The translations under genes were made by a program, and so were the position numbers. The notes under the pieces are model-generated. The model ran no database searches. It was not told where the DNA came from and worked only from the letters and a program-made list of their open reading frames with translations. From Siphonodentalium dalli (taxonomy: Eukaryota; Mollusca; Scaphopoda; Gadilida; Siphonodentaliidae): a DNA stretch of 64,000 nucleotides. Positions 11,705-21,773 of the stretch are shown one piece after another. Position 1 is the stretch's first letter. Every line of letters starts with the position of its first letter. The stretch is from positions 6,758,001 to 6,822,000 of the forward strand of contig CP136062.1 in NCBI GenBank assembly GCA_032622095.1, given 5' to 3'.

Positions 11705-14314
11705 TTAATTTCCTAAGAATGGGGCCCTTCTATTCTCGTTATCGATTTTATGTCTGACTTCTTCATCAGATCTGCCCTCTAACTGGGTTCGTTTAATACT
11801 CGCTAATAACGCCGCCAACGGCGATTCCACGGGCACAGGCCTTGGCTCAAGTTTCTTTCTCAAACTGGGAAGATTTATTGAGTTATACGTTAATGGCGGG
11901 AGATTAATTTGAGCCTGTGTAGTTAAAGTTGAACTTGTCCTGGCTGTCAACGGCAACTCGGGTGGAACTATTATGTCACCTCCCAGTTCCAATGGTCCTT
12001 CCAAAGAAGGATATAGTTGACTAAAAGGTTGCATTGGTGGCATCATTAACCCCGCCCCTTCTGACAAGTTATTATTAACTCTGGACTCCACATTCATTCT
12101 AGCCTCATTCTCAACCCTCGATTTAAAATCAAATATAGGGCGATGTCGTCTAGGTGGTTTTCCAGGGTAGTCATTCTTCATTTGGTGTTCTATTCCTGTC
12201 CCTTCAGCCATATCTACGTACGCGGTAGGTGAAGCTGGCGCCGCTGTTGTCTCCTGGACGTGTTCTGTCACCCTGTCATTTTTAAACACCACTAAACTAG
12301 ATTTACCCTTATTCGATTCAGTGCGTGTTTTGTTTAACATACCATTTAGCACTCTTTTACAGAGACGAAATAAGGCCCTTCGAAAACAACATACCAATAA
12401 TATTATGACAATTAATATTACACTTATTGACACTGGGTATGCATTACTTCGAAACCACACTCGGGGCTGAAAAAACTCGGCACCATGTGATACAGAACGC
12501 AGTTCTTCTACTAAGGCATTCATGGGTATCTCTTTAATTTCTTTCAACTTCCCCGGTATTGTTATGTTTTGTAAATTCGAAATCCCTTCCAACACGGGTT
12601 TCCATATTTTCAACTGTACCTCGTGATATTTCGGTAACAATTCATTTTCTACAGCACTTATTAAATTATCCGTGATATTCTCGTTTGAAAAGGCAATTAA
12701 TTTCAAATGTGCCGCTGTCGCCACACATTTACTTGGTAATATGAGAAAATCGATGGGTGGACGTATTATTTTTGTGGACAATTCCGCGCCCGAGTGTCCA
12801 CATGACATGGCAAAATGAATTCGATGTTGTGTCGCTATCGCAAACAGATTTCCCGTGAGTCGGTGTGCATATGGTAACATCATATTCGGCTGAACGACAG
12901 TCGTACACGTACGCGAAATTTGCTCGTCTGTTCCCAAGAACAATGCTACCTCGCAAATTCGGTTAGGATCTGCTCGATAAATTATTCCATTCAAATCACA
13001 AAACGGCATTTGATCCCTCAAACAGATTGCTGTATCCTCTACAAATGTATATTTCGTTTGTCCCACGTCCATAGCCAAATAATTAGCACTCAGTCTGTAA
13101 TTAGCTATCATTGTGTCAAATTTGTGCGGTAATTGTTTATTTGGATAGCCTGTTAATGGATATGGTAAACTGTGCATGCGGTGAATGGTATATTGTTCTC
13201 GGACATCTAATAATGGCACTTGAACGATCAGAATTATTTTCTTATCAGTCAACACTGTATGTACGGATAATTTTTGATAATAAAACCACATTTGTGTGTC
13301 CAAGTCAAATGGCATTTTTAAATAGTTAGGAACTTTTGGCTGCAGTGTTCTCAACGCCAATGATAATTGACTTACGCTAATCACACTTGGTGTTAGTCTC
13401 TGGGCTACCAAAGGATTTAACTGCGTATGCAAGCGCGTTAAATAAATCTTTGCATCCAGTACTTGTTGTGTTATTTCGCGGACTACAAGCTGTAGCCTAC
13501 CAAACATTTGAGTGAAAAATTCCAAATAGGTTATCCGTCTTTCTGATCGTGTTAATCTACTATCTAGTTTCCTTCTGAGATCTTCAAAATTGTCGATTAC
13601 CATATTTAATGTATGTCTATTTTGAATTACACGAGTTTGTGTTATATTAATAACACTTAAGCTTTTCTCCACAACATGTTTTATTCTTCTTTGATTGGTT
13701 TGTAATTCATGTAAGCTGTCTATAATTGGTTCTAAATCATCAGAAGATAACGTTCCAAATAAATAACTGCTAACCGTTCCAATAAAACCAAACGGGGCTC
13801 CACGTTTTTGTCGAGTACGTGTACCAGTATGAAGTTGTTTATATTCTTTAAACTGTTTTATTATATGATCCAATTCACCTTGCACCGTTTCCAATTCACT
13901 AGTTAAACCTTCAAATAATTTTATAAAATTATTCGTTACTTCCATATCCCGCATCGTTTCCTCCGCTAAATATTTATCAAAGTTCTTTTCAACAGTATTT
14001 TGAGTCCCAAACTCCGCTATGTTATGTTCGATATATTTTGCGTTGTAACTATGTTTCACATTTACTTTTGTTATTGACAACTGGGCATTCTCAATGCTTT
14101 TTTCCAAAGACTTCAAAAATGTCTGGAACGGTTGTAAATCTATTACAAATCCAAGATTCCATTTTGCTGAATTCATATAAATCAGTTTCAGCTTTTCAAA
14201 TATAACGTTATGCCTCGCTGTAATAGTCCCACTTGGTTGTTCGGGTTCTAGTTGAACGGTGTTTAATAATGCAAACAGAAGAAGTAGACTTTTTGATTCC
14301 ATCTGAAAAAACAA
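11705..14314 (-). CDS. env: Envelope glycoprotein, F-type (baculovirus F / errantivirus Env-like)
   Basis: The protein is 869 aa. The N-terminus carries a signal-peptide-like hydrophobic run (about residues 9-20). A furin-type site RQKR at 168-171 is followed by a glycine- and phenylalanine-rich fusion peptide (about 172-190) and a heptad-like helical region (about 195-260), as in class I fusion proteins. Cysteines cluster at about 430-530. One membrane segment lies at about 627-644 and is followed by a long, proline-rich cytoplasmic tail of about 225 aa. This order matches the baculovirus F / gypsy Env family (Pfam Baculo_F), which mediates membrane fusion. The frame has no stop or shift, and the gene lies between the accessory ORF and the 3' LTR as expected for env. 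Expression probably uses a spliced mRNA; a leader splice donor is listed separately. Confidence 0.88.
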   Translation of the reverse strand: MFFQMESKSLLLLFALLNTVQLEPEQPSGTITARHNVIFEKLKLIYMNSAKWNLGFVIDLQPFQTFLKSLEKSIENAQLSITKVNVKHSYNAKYIEHNIAEFGTQNTVEKNFDKYLAEETMRDMEVTNNFIKLFEGLTSELETVQGELDHIIKQFKEYKQLHTGTRTRQKRGAPFGFIGTVSSYLFGTLSSDDLEPIIDSLHELQTNQRRIKHVVEKSLSVINITQTRVIQNRHTLNMVIDNFEDLRRKLDSRLTRSERRITYLEFFTQMFGRLQLVVREITQQVLDAKIYLTRLHTQLNPLVAQRLTPSVISVSQLSLALRTLQPKVPNYLKMPFDLDTQMWFYYQKLSVHTVLTDKKIILIVQVPLLDVREQYTIHRMHSLPYPLTGYPNKQLPHKFDTMIANYRLSANYLAMDVGQTKYTFVEDTAICLRDQMPFCDLNGIIYRADPNRICEVALFLGTDEQISRTCTTVVQPNMMLPYAHRLTGNLFAIATQHRIHFAMSCGHSGAELSTKIIRPPIDFLILPSKCVATAAHLKLIAFSNENITDNLISAVENELLPKYHEVQLKIWKPVLEGISNLQNITIPGKLKEIKEIPMNALVEELRSVSHGAEFFQPRVWFRSNAYPVSISVILIVIILLVCCFRRALFRLCKRVLNGMLNKTRTESNKGKSSLVVFKNDRVTEHVQETTAAPASPTAYVDMAEGTGIEHQMKNDYPGKPPRRHRPIFDFKSRVENEARMNVESRVNNNLSEGAGLMMPPMQPFSQLYPSLEGPLELGGDIIVPPELPLTARTSSTLTTQAQINLPPLTYNSINLPSLRKKLEPRPVPVESPLAALLASIKRTQLEGRSDEEVRHKIDNENRRAPFLGN

Positions 14315-15235
14315 TGAGAATTCGTATCAGCTTACTAACCCACTTTTATTTTCAATTTGTTCACTACACGATCAATTCCAACATAAGATTCCATTATTTC
14401 TACACTCGACCAATTTACTTATACTTTCCAATCCATTTCCAATTTGTTTATTCCAATTTGTTTATTTGTTTCCGTTCTTGGTAAATGACTCTGTTATTAA
14501 GCCTTATTTAAGCAGATATCATTCAATTACTCCACCAAATTGTTTACGCTTTTCCATTCCACATTACCATTTACTTACCATAACTTCGTCCGTGATACAT
14601 AGCTCTTCTAAAATCTTATCTACACAGATATACTTTTCAATTATCTGACAAATTTACTTCCATACGAAAACAACTTATCTAGACTTTGCAAACCCATTTA
14701 CAATTTGCAAACCCATTTACAATCTTACCTACTTATAATATTTTTGTGTTATAAATGGCTATTTCTATGGCCTATATATAAGAATTTAATATTCAATTAA
14801 ATCTGACCCACATTACATTCAATTAATTGCTTCTTGTGACAATTTTTCTCGTTTACAATTTTTATCATACCCCCAAAACTCATTAATTTATCCTGTTTTT
14901 CGTTTCGTTAGGACAGGTCAAATATTGTTTTTCCCGAATCAGCACAAAATACACGGATTTGGATCGATACACAAAGACGCCTGTCCTAAACGCCTCCGCT
15001 ACGAGGCTACCCGCTCTCCGTATATCGCTTTGATACACGGATTTCGTGCCCTGGGAAATTCTCCCTTTTTTTCCAACTTGAATGACAAAGCATCCAAGTT
15101 TAGAATGATAGAATTAGTTGGGTTTTTTTTTCTTCTCTCTCTCGCGTTTTATTTGTTTGTTTGTTTGTTTTTCTCAATATTTATATATTGTTTTTATTTT
15201 TTGTTTTCTTTTTATTTAATAATCAGTGAAACTTG
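14315..15235 (-). other. Non-coding spacer between accessory ORF and env
   Basis: AT-rich and pyrimidine-rich on the plus strand. It contains many repeats of short ATTTACAATTTG-like blocks (about 14640-14730) and a T-rich tract (about 15120-15215). A splice acceptor for env could lie here, but I cannot pick one with confidence. Confidence 0.5.
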
Positions 15236-15997
15236 CTATGCCCGCCATTGTTGACCAAGTAACATTGCCACCTGAGCATCCCACATTGTGAGATATTCAG
15301 TCCTATATTCTGAGGGCACAGGAGGGCGAATCAACCCATTATGAAACCACTGTGTGTAGTCTTCATAATAAAGCGGATTCACCTGTGCCCAATAGGTGTC
15401 CATTATCTCTATTAAATGTTGATCAACATTATCTTCGGGTGGGGGAGTTAGGATGATACTCGGTCCAGTCCTAGTATAATGCATCAAACGCCCCATGATC
15501 AAAGGAGATGGGATAGTCCACAAAAATGGAGGTTGAGATTGGTCGTACGTCGGAGGTTGATATGATACGCCATCCCGCGGCGCAAAACACCACTCCGAAC
15601 GGGGACTCTCATTCCCGCTCAGTTCAGTGTCAGCGTCCAATTCCAAATCATCATCAGGGCCTACACCCCAACTCGATGGAACCGGTTCAAGGGGAGGCAT
15701 ATCAGCGAATGGATCCTCGGTATCAGAACTGGAATCTAGATCCCCATTCTGACCCGCGAATCCCGCAATATCAATCCCCAACACCGCCAACCAATCTCCC
15801 TCAATATCCCATTCCTGATCAGGGTCGCTCTCCGCATCCTCCCCGTTCAGCCCGGCCCAACCCTCCACGGGCGGTGGCAAAATATGTTCCGGGGTTATTG
15901 ACAACCAGTCAAAATCCCACCCCGAAACGAGATCAACCTGGGCAATTTGCAACGCCCTGGCCACACAATGCAAGCACAGCATTAGCAAGTAGAACAT
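15236..15997 (-). CDS. Acidic accessory protein between pol and env, unknown function
   Basis: The protein is 253 aa and lies in element orientation between pol and env. It begins MFYLLMLCLHCVARA, a short hydrophobic stretch that could be a signal or membrane anchor. The middle (about residues 45-130) is very rich in Asp and Glu with scattered Trp and Pro. A PPTY motif (PPxY class) lies at 148-151, and the C-terminal third is less acidic and Trp/Tyr-rich. I do not recognise a family. An antisense frame of 177 codons overlaps it but is lower in plausibility, because this ORF runs with the element. It may be an accessory gene carried on a spliced RNA. Confidence 0.6.
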   Translation of the reverse strand: MFYLLMLCLHCVARALQIAQVDLVSGWDFDWLSITPEHILPPPVEGWAGLNGEDAESDPDQEWDIEGDWLAVLGIDIAGFAGQNGDLDSSSDTEDPFADMPPLEPVPSSWGVGPDDDLELDADTELSGNESPRSEWCFAPRDGVSYQPPTYDQSQPPFLWTIPSPLIMGRLMHYTRTGPSIILTPPPEDNVDQHLIEIMDTYWAQVNPLYYEDYTQWFHNGLIRPPVPSEYRTEYLTMWDAQVAMLLGQQWRA

Positions 15998-17332
15998 GTT
16001 TTACGTCTTTACTCCAGAGAGAGAAAAAAATGAATGTTTTCTCTTCTGGACAAAACTAAGTTTTAAGGTGACACCTCCCATATCTCATTTTTCTTCCTCG
16101 TCCAATCAACACACAGTACCAATATTTATTGCTTTCTCTGAATTGATTTGGGGACCTTTCATCCCCTAAATCACACCCATTGTGCCTAACTTTAGCCCTA
16201 TAGGGACTCCACACCCTTTCTCGTACACCATAGGAATGTCTCGCATTTTTCCTACAATCTGTTAATTCTTAAACTCAATTTTCCGTTGTATGTTGTAAAT
16301 TTCAGTTGGTATTTCGTGATTTATACTATTCGGTTTCGTAAATTTATCGAAACTTCCGGTATTATCGAAATCCATTCTGTAAATGAACGAAGAGCATTTT
16401 TCACTATCTTTCATTTCACTTTGCCTGTTTATTATAGTGTCTTTTCTTTTAGCATACGGAACACTATTTTTCTTCTAGTTTAACAGACAATTTGCCTCAA
16501 ACCTTTATCACCACTGCTATCGTGATGCGATCCTATATATGCCATACAACTATCACTGCTTATTACAAAAATATGCAGTGTTTTTTGCGCAATTTGAACC
16601 TTGCATGTTGGGAATTGCCATTTTTAGTGTTTTACACTATTCGGCTTCGTAATTTTATCGAAACTTTCGGTATTATCGAAATCCATTATGTAAATGAACG
16701 AACAGTACCTGTTCAGCAACTTTTGGTTCTATATGCCTTTATTTTAGTGACTTTTATTGAGCAATCTGGTCACTAGTTTTCAATTAATTTAACCGATCAT
16801 TGAACTCAAAACCAGCATCACACTGTGTTAATGCGGTGCATCGAATAACCAACGACACGTGTAACAAAAACGCTCTTTATTATATTGGTGGCCTATTTTC
16901 ACTTGTAAAAATATTTTTATTTTGCACATTTTGTATTTTATCACTTGACGGTGACATGTAGAACGATTTTTAAGCGTTTTCTACTTAACACAGCTTAGTT
17001 TAATTCACTTACACGTTATTAAGTGATTATCGAGCCTATGGCCTGAGGTGTATAGACCACTACCAATTGTATTTATAACACCTTTCAATATGACACTTGT
17101 CAACATTCTGTTCCCCTCCTTTAACACCTCTTATGATTTTACACTTTACAGGTTCTGGGCCCTTTATTTTACAATTTACACCTTCACATCTTTATGTTTA
17201 TTGCTCTCTTTTTAACGGCATGTTTTTGCTTATAGCATGTCATACAATGTACACACTCAGACAGAAAATTCGACTTTGTCGCATAGTGTAATCTGATTGT
17301 AACACTGACAACATGAGTTATAACCTGCTTTC
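15998..17332 (-). other. Non-coding spacer between pol and accessory ORF, with duplicated block
   Basis: No gene is seen. A block of about 70-100 bp, with TCGAAA-TT-CGGTATTATCGAAA and ATCCATT-TGTAAATGAACGA, occurs at about 16326-16395 and again at about 16633-16702. This is a diverged direct duplication with a period of about 310 bp. Confidence 0.5.
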
Positions 17333-18433
17333 TTAAAATTCCTGGCTAGACATGTACACCTCATTGTCGTCTGGGTGAGTTATATGTTCTGTATATTGAT
17401 CACTTTGTGCACTCATATCGTCGGACATTACTGTATTTTTATGGCCAGATTCTCGAGGATTAGCTTTTTTCAGCCTTCGTTGAAGTTCACCCAAGGGAAT
17501 AATTTCACTGTCCATGTCCGACGTTTCGCGTTCCATATTTCTAAGTCGGTTTCTAAGCTCACATAAAGGCAAGTCGTCTTCTGAAGCACTATTCTCGATT
17601 GGTCTTTGTATTGTATGTTTATTTATTATATTCTGCATTGGATTTTCTGATTCATCTTCGCTGGACCGAATATCTTCATCGCTATCCGGACAAAGCAATT
17701 GTTGTTGTCTGGTTCGGCGCGTTAATGTCTTTTTTGGTATTTTCCATACTTCGATATTGGCGTGACGTAAATTTCTGCTATGAGACTTGAAAATTTTTCC
17801 AGTTATCAAGTTCTTAATAATAAAAGAAACAGGGCCTTTTTTTTCTAAAATCACGTGATATGGATCCCATTTTAATGACAATTTACCCGATGTTTGTCCA
17901 ATCTTATGGTAGACTTTATCACCGATATTATAATCGACTTCTGTGGTTTTTACTCTCAGCTTCTGTTTTCTTTTAGCAATTTTCATATGATGATGTACCG
18001 CGCGGAAAGCTCTGTGTTGTGCTTGAAGAGTAATCTGGTGCATTTCATCTCCCATATATTTTAGTCTGGGAGCCAAAATGTTATCCAATGGCAAAACCGG
18101 TGGATGTGAATACATTAGTTCAAAACTTGAAGTTTTAGATGAATCTGAAATCATGCATCTATGTGCTAATAATGCTTGTCCCAAAACAAGATCCCATGTT
18201 CGCTGATTTCCTTCCATAATTTTGGACAGTATGTCATTTAAAACCTTGTGAGATCTTTCATTTCTACTATTAGACTGAGGTGAATAATAATTTGTTAAAA
18301 CCAATTTTATTCCTAGATCTTTACATACTTCTTTAAAATTATTTGAAGTGAATTCCTTCGCATTATCGCTCAAAATCTGTATCGGCACGCTAAATCTTGG
18401 TATAATATCTTCCAAAAGACAGTGAATAATCAA
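17333..18433 (-). CDS. pol: Pol, C-terminal part: integrase core and C-terminal domain
   Basis: This 366-aa frame continues the integrase begun in the neighbouring frame. It contains the second catalytic Asp (D23 of this segment, in ILSDNAKEF) and the catalytic Glu (E59, in SNSRNERSH), 35 residues apart, the DX35E spacing of retroelement integrases. A GPY/F-like region (about 180-235, with KWDPYHVI) follows, then a Ser/Glu-rich tail. It overlaps the end of the upstream pol frame (18390-18433) in a different frame. A single-base indel at about 18440-18470 has split integrase, so this copy is unlikely to make active integrase unless the break is a sequence error. Confidence 0.85.
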   Translation of the reverse strand: MIIHCLLEDIIPRFSVPIQILSDNAKEFTSNNFKEVCKDLGIKLVLTNYYSPQSNSRNERSHKVLNDILSKIMEGNQRTWDLVLGQALLAHRCMISDSSKTSSFELMYSHPPVLPLDNILAPRLKYMGDEMHQITLQAQHRAFRAVHHHMKIAKRKQKLRVKTTEVDYNIGDKVYHKIGQTSGKLSLKWDPYHVILEKKGPVSFIIKNLITGKIFKSHSRNLRHANIEVWKIPKKTLTRRTRQQQLLCPDSDEDIRSSEDESENPMQNIINKHTIQRPIENSASEDDLPLCELRNRLRNMERETSDMDSEIIPLGELQRRLKKANPRESGHKNTVMSDDMSAQSDQYTEHITHPDDNEVYMSSQEF

Positions 18434-21400
18434 ATTCGTGCTTTTGCTGGTTATTGGAAATGACTATCCAACCACTATACAAACAAAACCAAGTTAACAA
18501 ATATTTATTATTTGCCAATGTCAGCGGAAATGGCCCAGAAATATCGATACTCCATTTTGCGCCTGTAAAAGCTGGCATGTCAGTGTCTTGTAATGGAGGT
18601 CTCAGTTTAACCAGATTCCGTGATTTACAAATTACACACTTCTCACAATGTGCATATATACACTTATACATATTTTTCCAGTAATATTTTCGACGAATTA
18701 TTTGGAATGTGTGTTCAATTCCAAAATGTCCCAGTTTATCATGATATTGAGTTAGTACCTTTTCTTGCAAATGACTCGGTATATATAATCTCAACATGGG
18801 GTCATCGTCTGCATTTGATATGTAATATAAAACATCTTCTATAAGTAAATGTTTATTAGTAATTGATGGGGAAGGATTATTACTTTTATATGATGCAATG
18901 ACCTCCTGAATTTCTGAGTCTTTCCCTTGTTCAGTTTTCATATTAAATTGAGCGACTTCTTCATTTGATAATTCACCTTGGGGTAATGGATCATTGGTTT
19001 CCACTTTACATTCTGCAAATTTCGAGAAATTTGGAATTTGATTTGAATTAATCACATTTATTTGTAAATTATTATCATTTATCTCGATGTCAGACAAATG
19101 TGCCTCAGTTTCTATTGAGTCAGGAATTCTACTCAACAAATCGGCTACACTATTCTCACTTCCTGGCAGATATTCTATAGTGCAATTATAGGCTGATAAA
19201 CACAACATCCACCTCTGAATTTTCGGATTATTATATTGAGTGGTTAATAAATATTTTAAAGGTTGATGATCCATTTTAATAGTGAAGGTGGCTCCATTCA
19301 AATAATGATCAAGCTTTTTAAGAGCATAAAATATTGCATATGCTTCTTTTTCAATGACTGACATTTTGCACAGTGTAGGACTCAATTTTGCTGACAGAAA
19401 ATAGATTGGCTTTTCATTCCTACATTGTGGTATATTTATTCCTTCATTTTGATCACAATTTTGAACTAACACCGCCCCAATCGCATTTTGACTACTATCG
19501 GTATACAATGTATATGGTTTATTCAAATCTGGATAAGCCAGTTGAGGTATGACAACTAGACTTTCTTTTAAATATTCAAATGCCTCTTGGCACTGTTTAT
19601 CCCATTTGAACTTGGCATATTTCTTAGTTAAATTAATCAAAGGGATAGATATTTCACTAAAATTCGGGAGAAACCGTCGATAGTACGACATCGCGCCAAT
19701 AAATCCTCTAACGCCCCTAATCGTCGTGGGCGCTATCATGTTTTTCAATGCTTTAATCTTGTTAGGATCTGGTGCTATCCCTGATTCATTTACTATAAAA
19801 CCCAAATACTTTGTCTCTGATTTGAAAAATGAACACTTCTTTAATTTCAGTTTGATATTATGTTCCCTTAGCCTTTGAAATACCTGCTTTACATGAGTCA
19901 CGTGATTAGACATACAATCACTGAAAATCAGTATATCATCAATATAGTTGATAACGTTAGTTAACCCTTTTAAAACAATCGCCATCAACTCACTGTACGC
20001 GCTCGGAGCGTTCTTTAACCCATATGCAGTGCGATTAAAAAACCAGTTACCATAGAAACAAGTAAATGTAGTCTTTTCTCTGTCTTTTTCATTGATAGGC
20101 ATGGCAAAATAACCTTGTCTTGCGTCCAATAGACTGAATACTTTGGATCCCTTTAACTCAGAAATTATATCATCAATTATAGGCAAGGGATAACAAATTG
20201 TCTTTGTTATCTTATTTAGAGATCGAAAATCACAAACAAATCTCCATGTACCATCAGTTTTAGGAATCATAAAACAGGCATTTGACCACGGACTATTAGA
20301 TTTGGTTATTATTCCTGCATTTTCCATTGAATCAATAGCATCTCTATATAGCTGTCTTCGGTGCAAAGGTACTCTATACGGTTTTTGTGAGACCGGTTCA
20401 TGATTTCCAGTGTCTATATTCATTGTATATGTTGGTGTTTCCCCCAATTGTCTATCGTTTGCAGCAAAAATATCCTGATTTTTCAATACCAATTCAGTGA
20501 CAACTTTTAAATGCTCAGATGGGGCTTGAATTTCATTCACATCGACACGCGCTTCCCCCATTTCAAAAGAATTAGAAATTTGATTTATTTCTGCTTCTTG
20601 CATAGGACATATTTTCCCCACAACACAGCCACGTTTCAAATTGTAATGCCTGTCAGTTTGATTAATGATTTTAACAGGAATACAATCGCTATTAGTTGTC
20701 GTTATTGACTCTTCCAACGTGAGTCCGGGGTGTTCACTGAGAAATCCCTGCTCCGTACAAGTCGCCATTATGAATGGAGATTTAAACATTTTTGCTCCTC
20801 CAATAATTTTAGCCGAACAAATGGCCCCTGTCCTAGGCTTTAATTTACAATTAGCCTTCAGGCGTATTAAAGATGCGATATGGATATCTGGTACGAGACC
20901 CACTAACTGATTTTTAATTTTCAAGGCTCCCAAATCAAAATACATTCTTACTCCATTGTCTCTTAAAAAATCGCGTCCAAGTATAAGTGTCCTGTTTAAA
21001 TTCTTAGTTACATATAACCTATGAATAACCTTTAGTTTATTTATTTTAAAATCGAGGTTTATATAACCTATTATTTCTAACGTATCATTGCTCGCCGAGG
21101 TCACAGTGGCTTGTTTCTTAATAAGTTTGGGTCGTTCTTGTATTTTCTCATACAAGTTTATATTAATTAGTGAACAATCCGCTCCACTATCCACCAAAGC
21201 TCTTACCCTTTGTTTTCTAATCATTATTACAATGGAACATGGTACATGTTCCTCTAATAGTTTCGCAGTGTCTCCAGGATAATTGTAATTTGTGCTACTA
21301 ATTTTAAATTCAGGTGACTTTGTTACACAATTCATATTAATGTTTTTGTGTTTCATAAATACCCTACTTTTATTGTTCATTTCTTGTTTATGAGTGATAG

Positions 21401-21746
21401 TTTGTTTCTTTTGCTCAATTATCTTTTTCGGATTTGTTTTATCGAGTTTGATTTTTCCTGGTTCACTAGGCAACTTCTTCTGTTGAATTTTTCCTCTCTT
21501 AAAATCATTTTTACCTGATTTTATTCCAGAATACAATGGTGGCCCATTTGGATATTTTATTTTGTTATTTTTAATTGCATTACTAGTTCTCCCATTTGAT
21601 ATACGAGATGTCTTATCATCTTGTAAACTATTTGATTTATTCATTCGACATTTACCTGACTCAAAACATTTAATTTGCTCAATTATTCTAGCTTGAAAAT
21701 TTTCTATTAATTTCATTTGATTTATTTCGTTCCATTTTTCGGCCAC
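18390..21746 (-). CDS. pol: Pol: aspartic protease, reverse transcriptase, RNase H, start of integrase
   Basis: The frame is 1118 codons and opens at a GTG without an upstream AUG, because it is entered by frameshifting from gag. Protease is marked by DSGAD (186-190). Reverse transcriptase spans about 450-640, with catalytic Asp in FSLLDARQG (D541) and YIDD (601-604). RNase H spans about 745-860, with D750, E799 and D826. The integrase zinc-binding HHCC region lies at about 1002-1040 and the first core Asp is D1068. The domain order RT, RNase H, integrase is that of Ty3/gypsy and retroviruses. The last residues of the frame are out-of-frame read-through after an indel in the integrase core. 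Confidence 0.95.
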   Translation of the reverse strand: MAEKWNEINQMKLIENFQARIIEQIKCFESGKCRMNKSNSLQDDKTSRISNGRTSNAIKNNKIKYPNGPPLYSGIKSGKNDFKRGKIQQKKLPSEPGKIKLDKTNPKKIIEQKKQTITHKQEMNNKSRVFMKHKNINMNCVTKSPEFKISSTNYNYPGDTAKLLEEHVPCSIVIMIRKQRVRALVDSGADCSLININLYEKIQERPKLIKKQATVTSASNDTLEIIGYINLDFKINKLKVIHRLYVTKNLNRTLILGRDFLRDNGVRMYFDLGALKIKNQLVGLVPDIHIASLIRLKANCKLKPRTGAICSAKIIGGAKMFKSPFIMATCTEQGFLSEHPGLTLEESITTTNSDCIPVKIINQTDRHYNLKRGCVVGKICPMQEAEINQISNSFEMGEARVDVNEIQAPSEHLKVVTELVLKNQDIFAANDRQLGETPTYTMNIDTGNHEPVSQKPYRVPLHRRQLYRDAIDSMENAGIITKSNSPWSNACFMIPKTDGTWRFVCDFRSLNKITKTICYPLPIIDDIISELKGSKVFSLLDARQGYFAMPINEKDREKTTFTCFYGNWFFNRTAYGLKNAPSAYSELMAIVLKGLTNVINYIDDILIFSDCMSNHVTHVKQVFQRLREHNIKLKLKKCSFFKSETKYLGFIVNESGIAPDPNKIKALKNMIAPTTIRGVRGFIGAMSYYRRFLPNFSEISIPLINLTKKYAKFKWDKQCQEAFEYLKESLVVIPQLAYPDLNKPYTLYTDSSQNAIGAVLVQNCDQNEGINIPQCRNEKPIYFLSAKLSPTLCKMSVIEKEAYAIFYALKKLDHYLNGATFTIKMDHQPLKYLLTTQYNNPKIQRWMLCLSAYNCTIEYLPGSENSVADLLSRIPDSIETEAHLSDIEINDNNLQINVINSNQIPNFSKFAECKVETNDPLPQGELSNEEVAQFNMKTEQGKDSEIQEVIASYKSNNPSPSITNKHLLIEDVLYYISNADDDPMLRLYIPSHLQEKVLTQYHDKLGHFGIEHTFQIIRRKYYWKNMYKCIYAHCEKCVICKSRNLVKLRPPLQDTDMPAFTGAKWSIDISGPFPLTLANNKYLLTWFCLYSGWIVISNNQQKHEFDYSLSFGRYYTKI

Positions 21747-21773
21747 CTTAAAAATGGAACCCTTTAGTTTAAA
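21729..21773 (-). promoter_or_regulatory. Gag-pol -1 ribosomal frameshift signal (slip site plus hairpin)
   Basis: The last codons of gag read CAT TTA AAC TAA. TTTAAAC (21767-21773) is a canonical X XXY YYZ slippery heptamer, and a -1 slip enters the pol frame directly. After a 6-nt spacer come GTTCCATTTTT (21750-21760) and its exact complement AAAAATGGAAC (21729-21739), forming an 11-bp stem with a 10-nt loop. Site, spacing and stem all match known -1 frameshift stimulators. Frameshifting itself is inferred. Confidence 0.85.

Noticed and set aside
15526..16059. 177-codon plus-strand frame, Pro-rich
   Set aside because: It is antisense to the acidic accessory ORF and against element orientation. 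The Pro-rich composition is the mirror of the acidic/Trp-rich frame.
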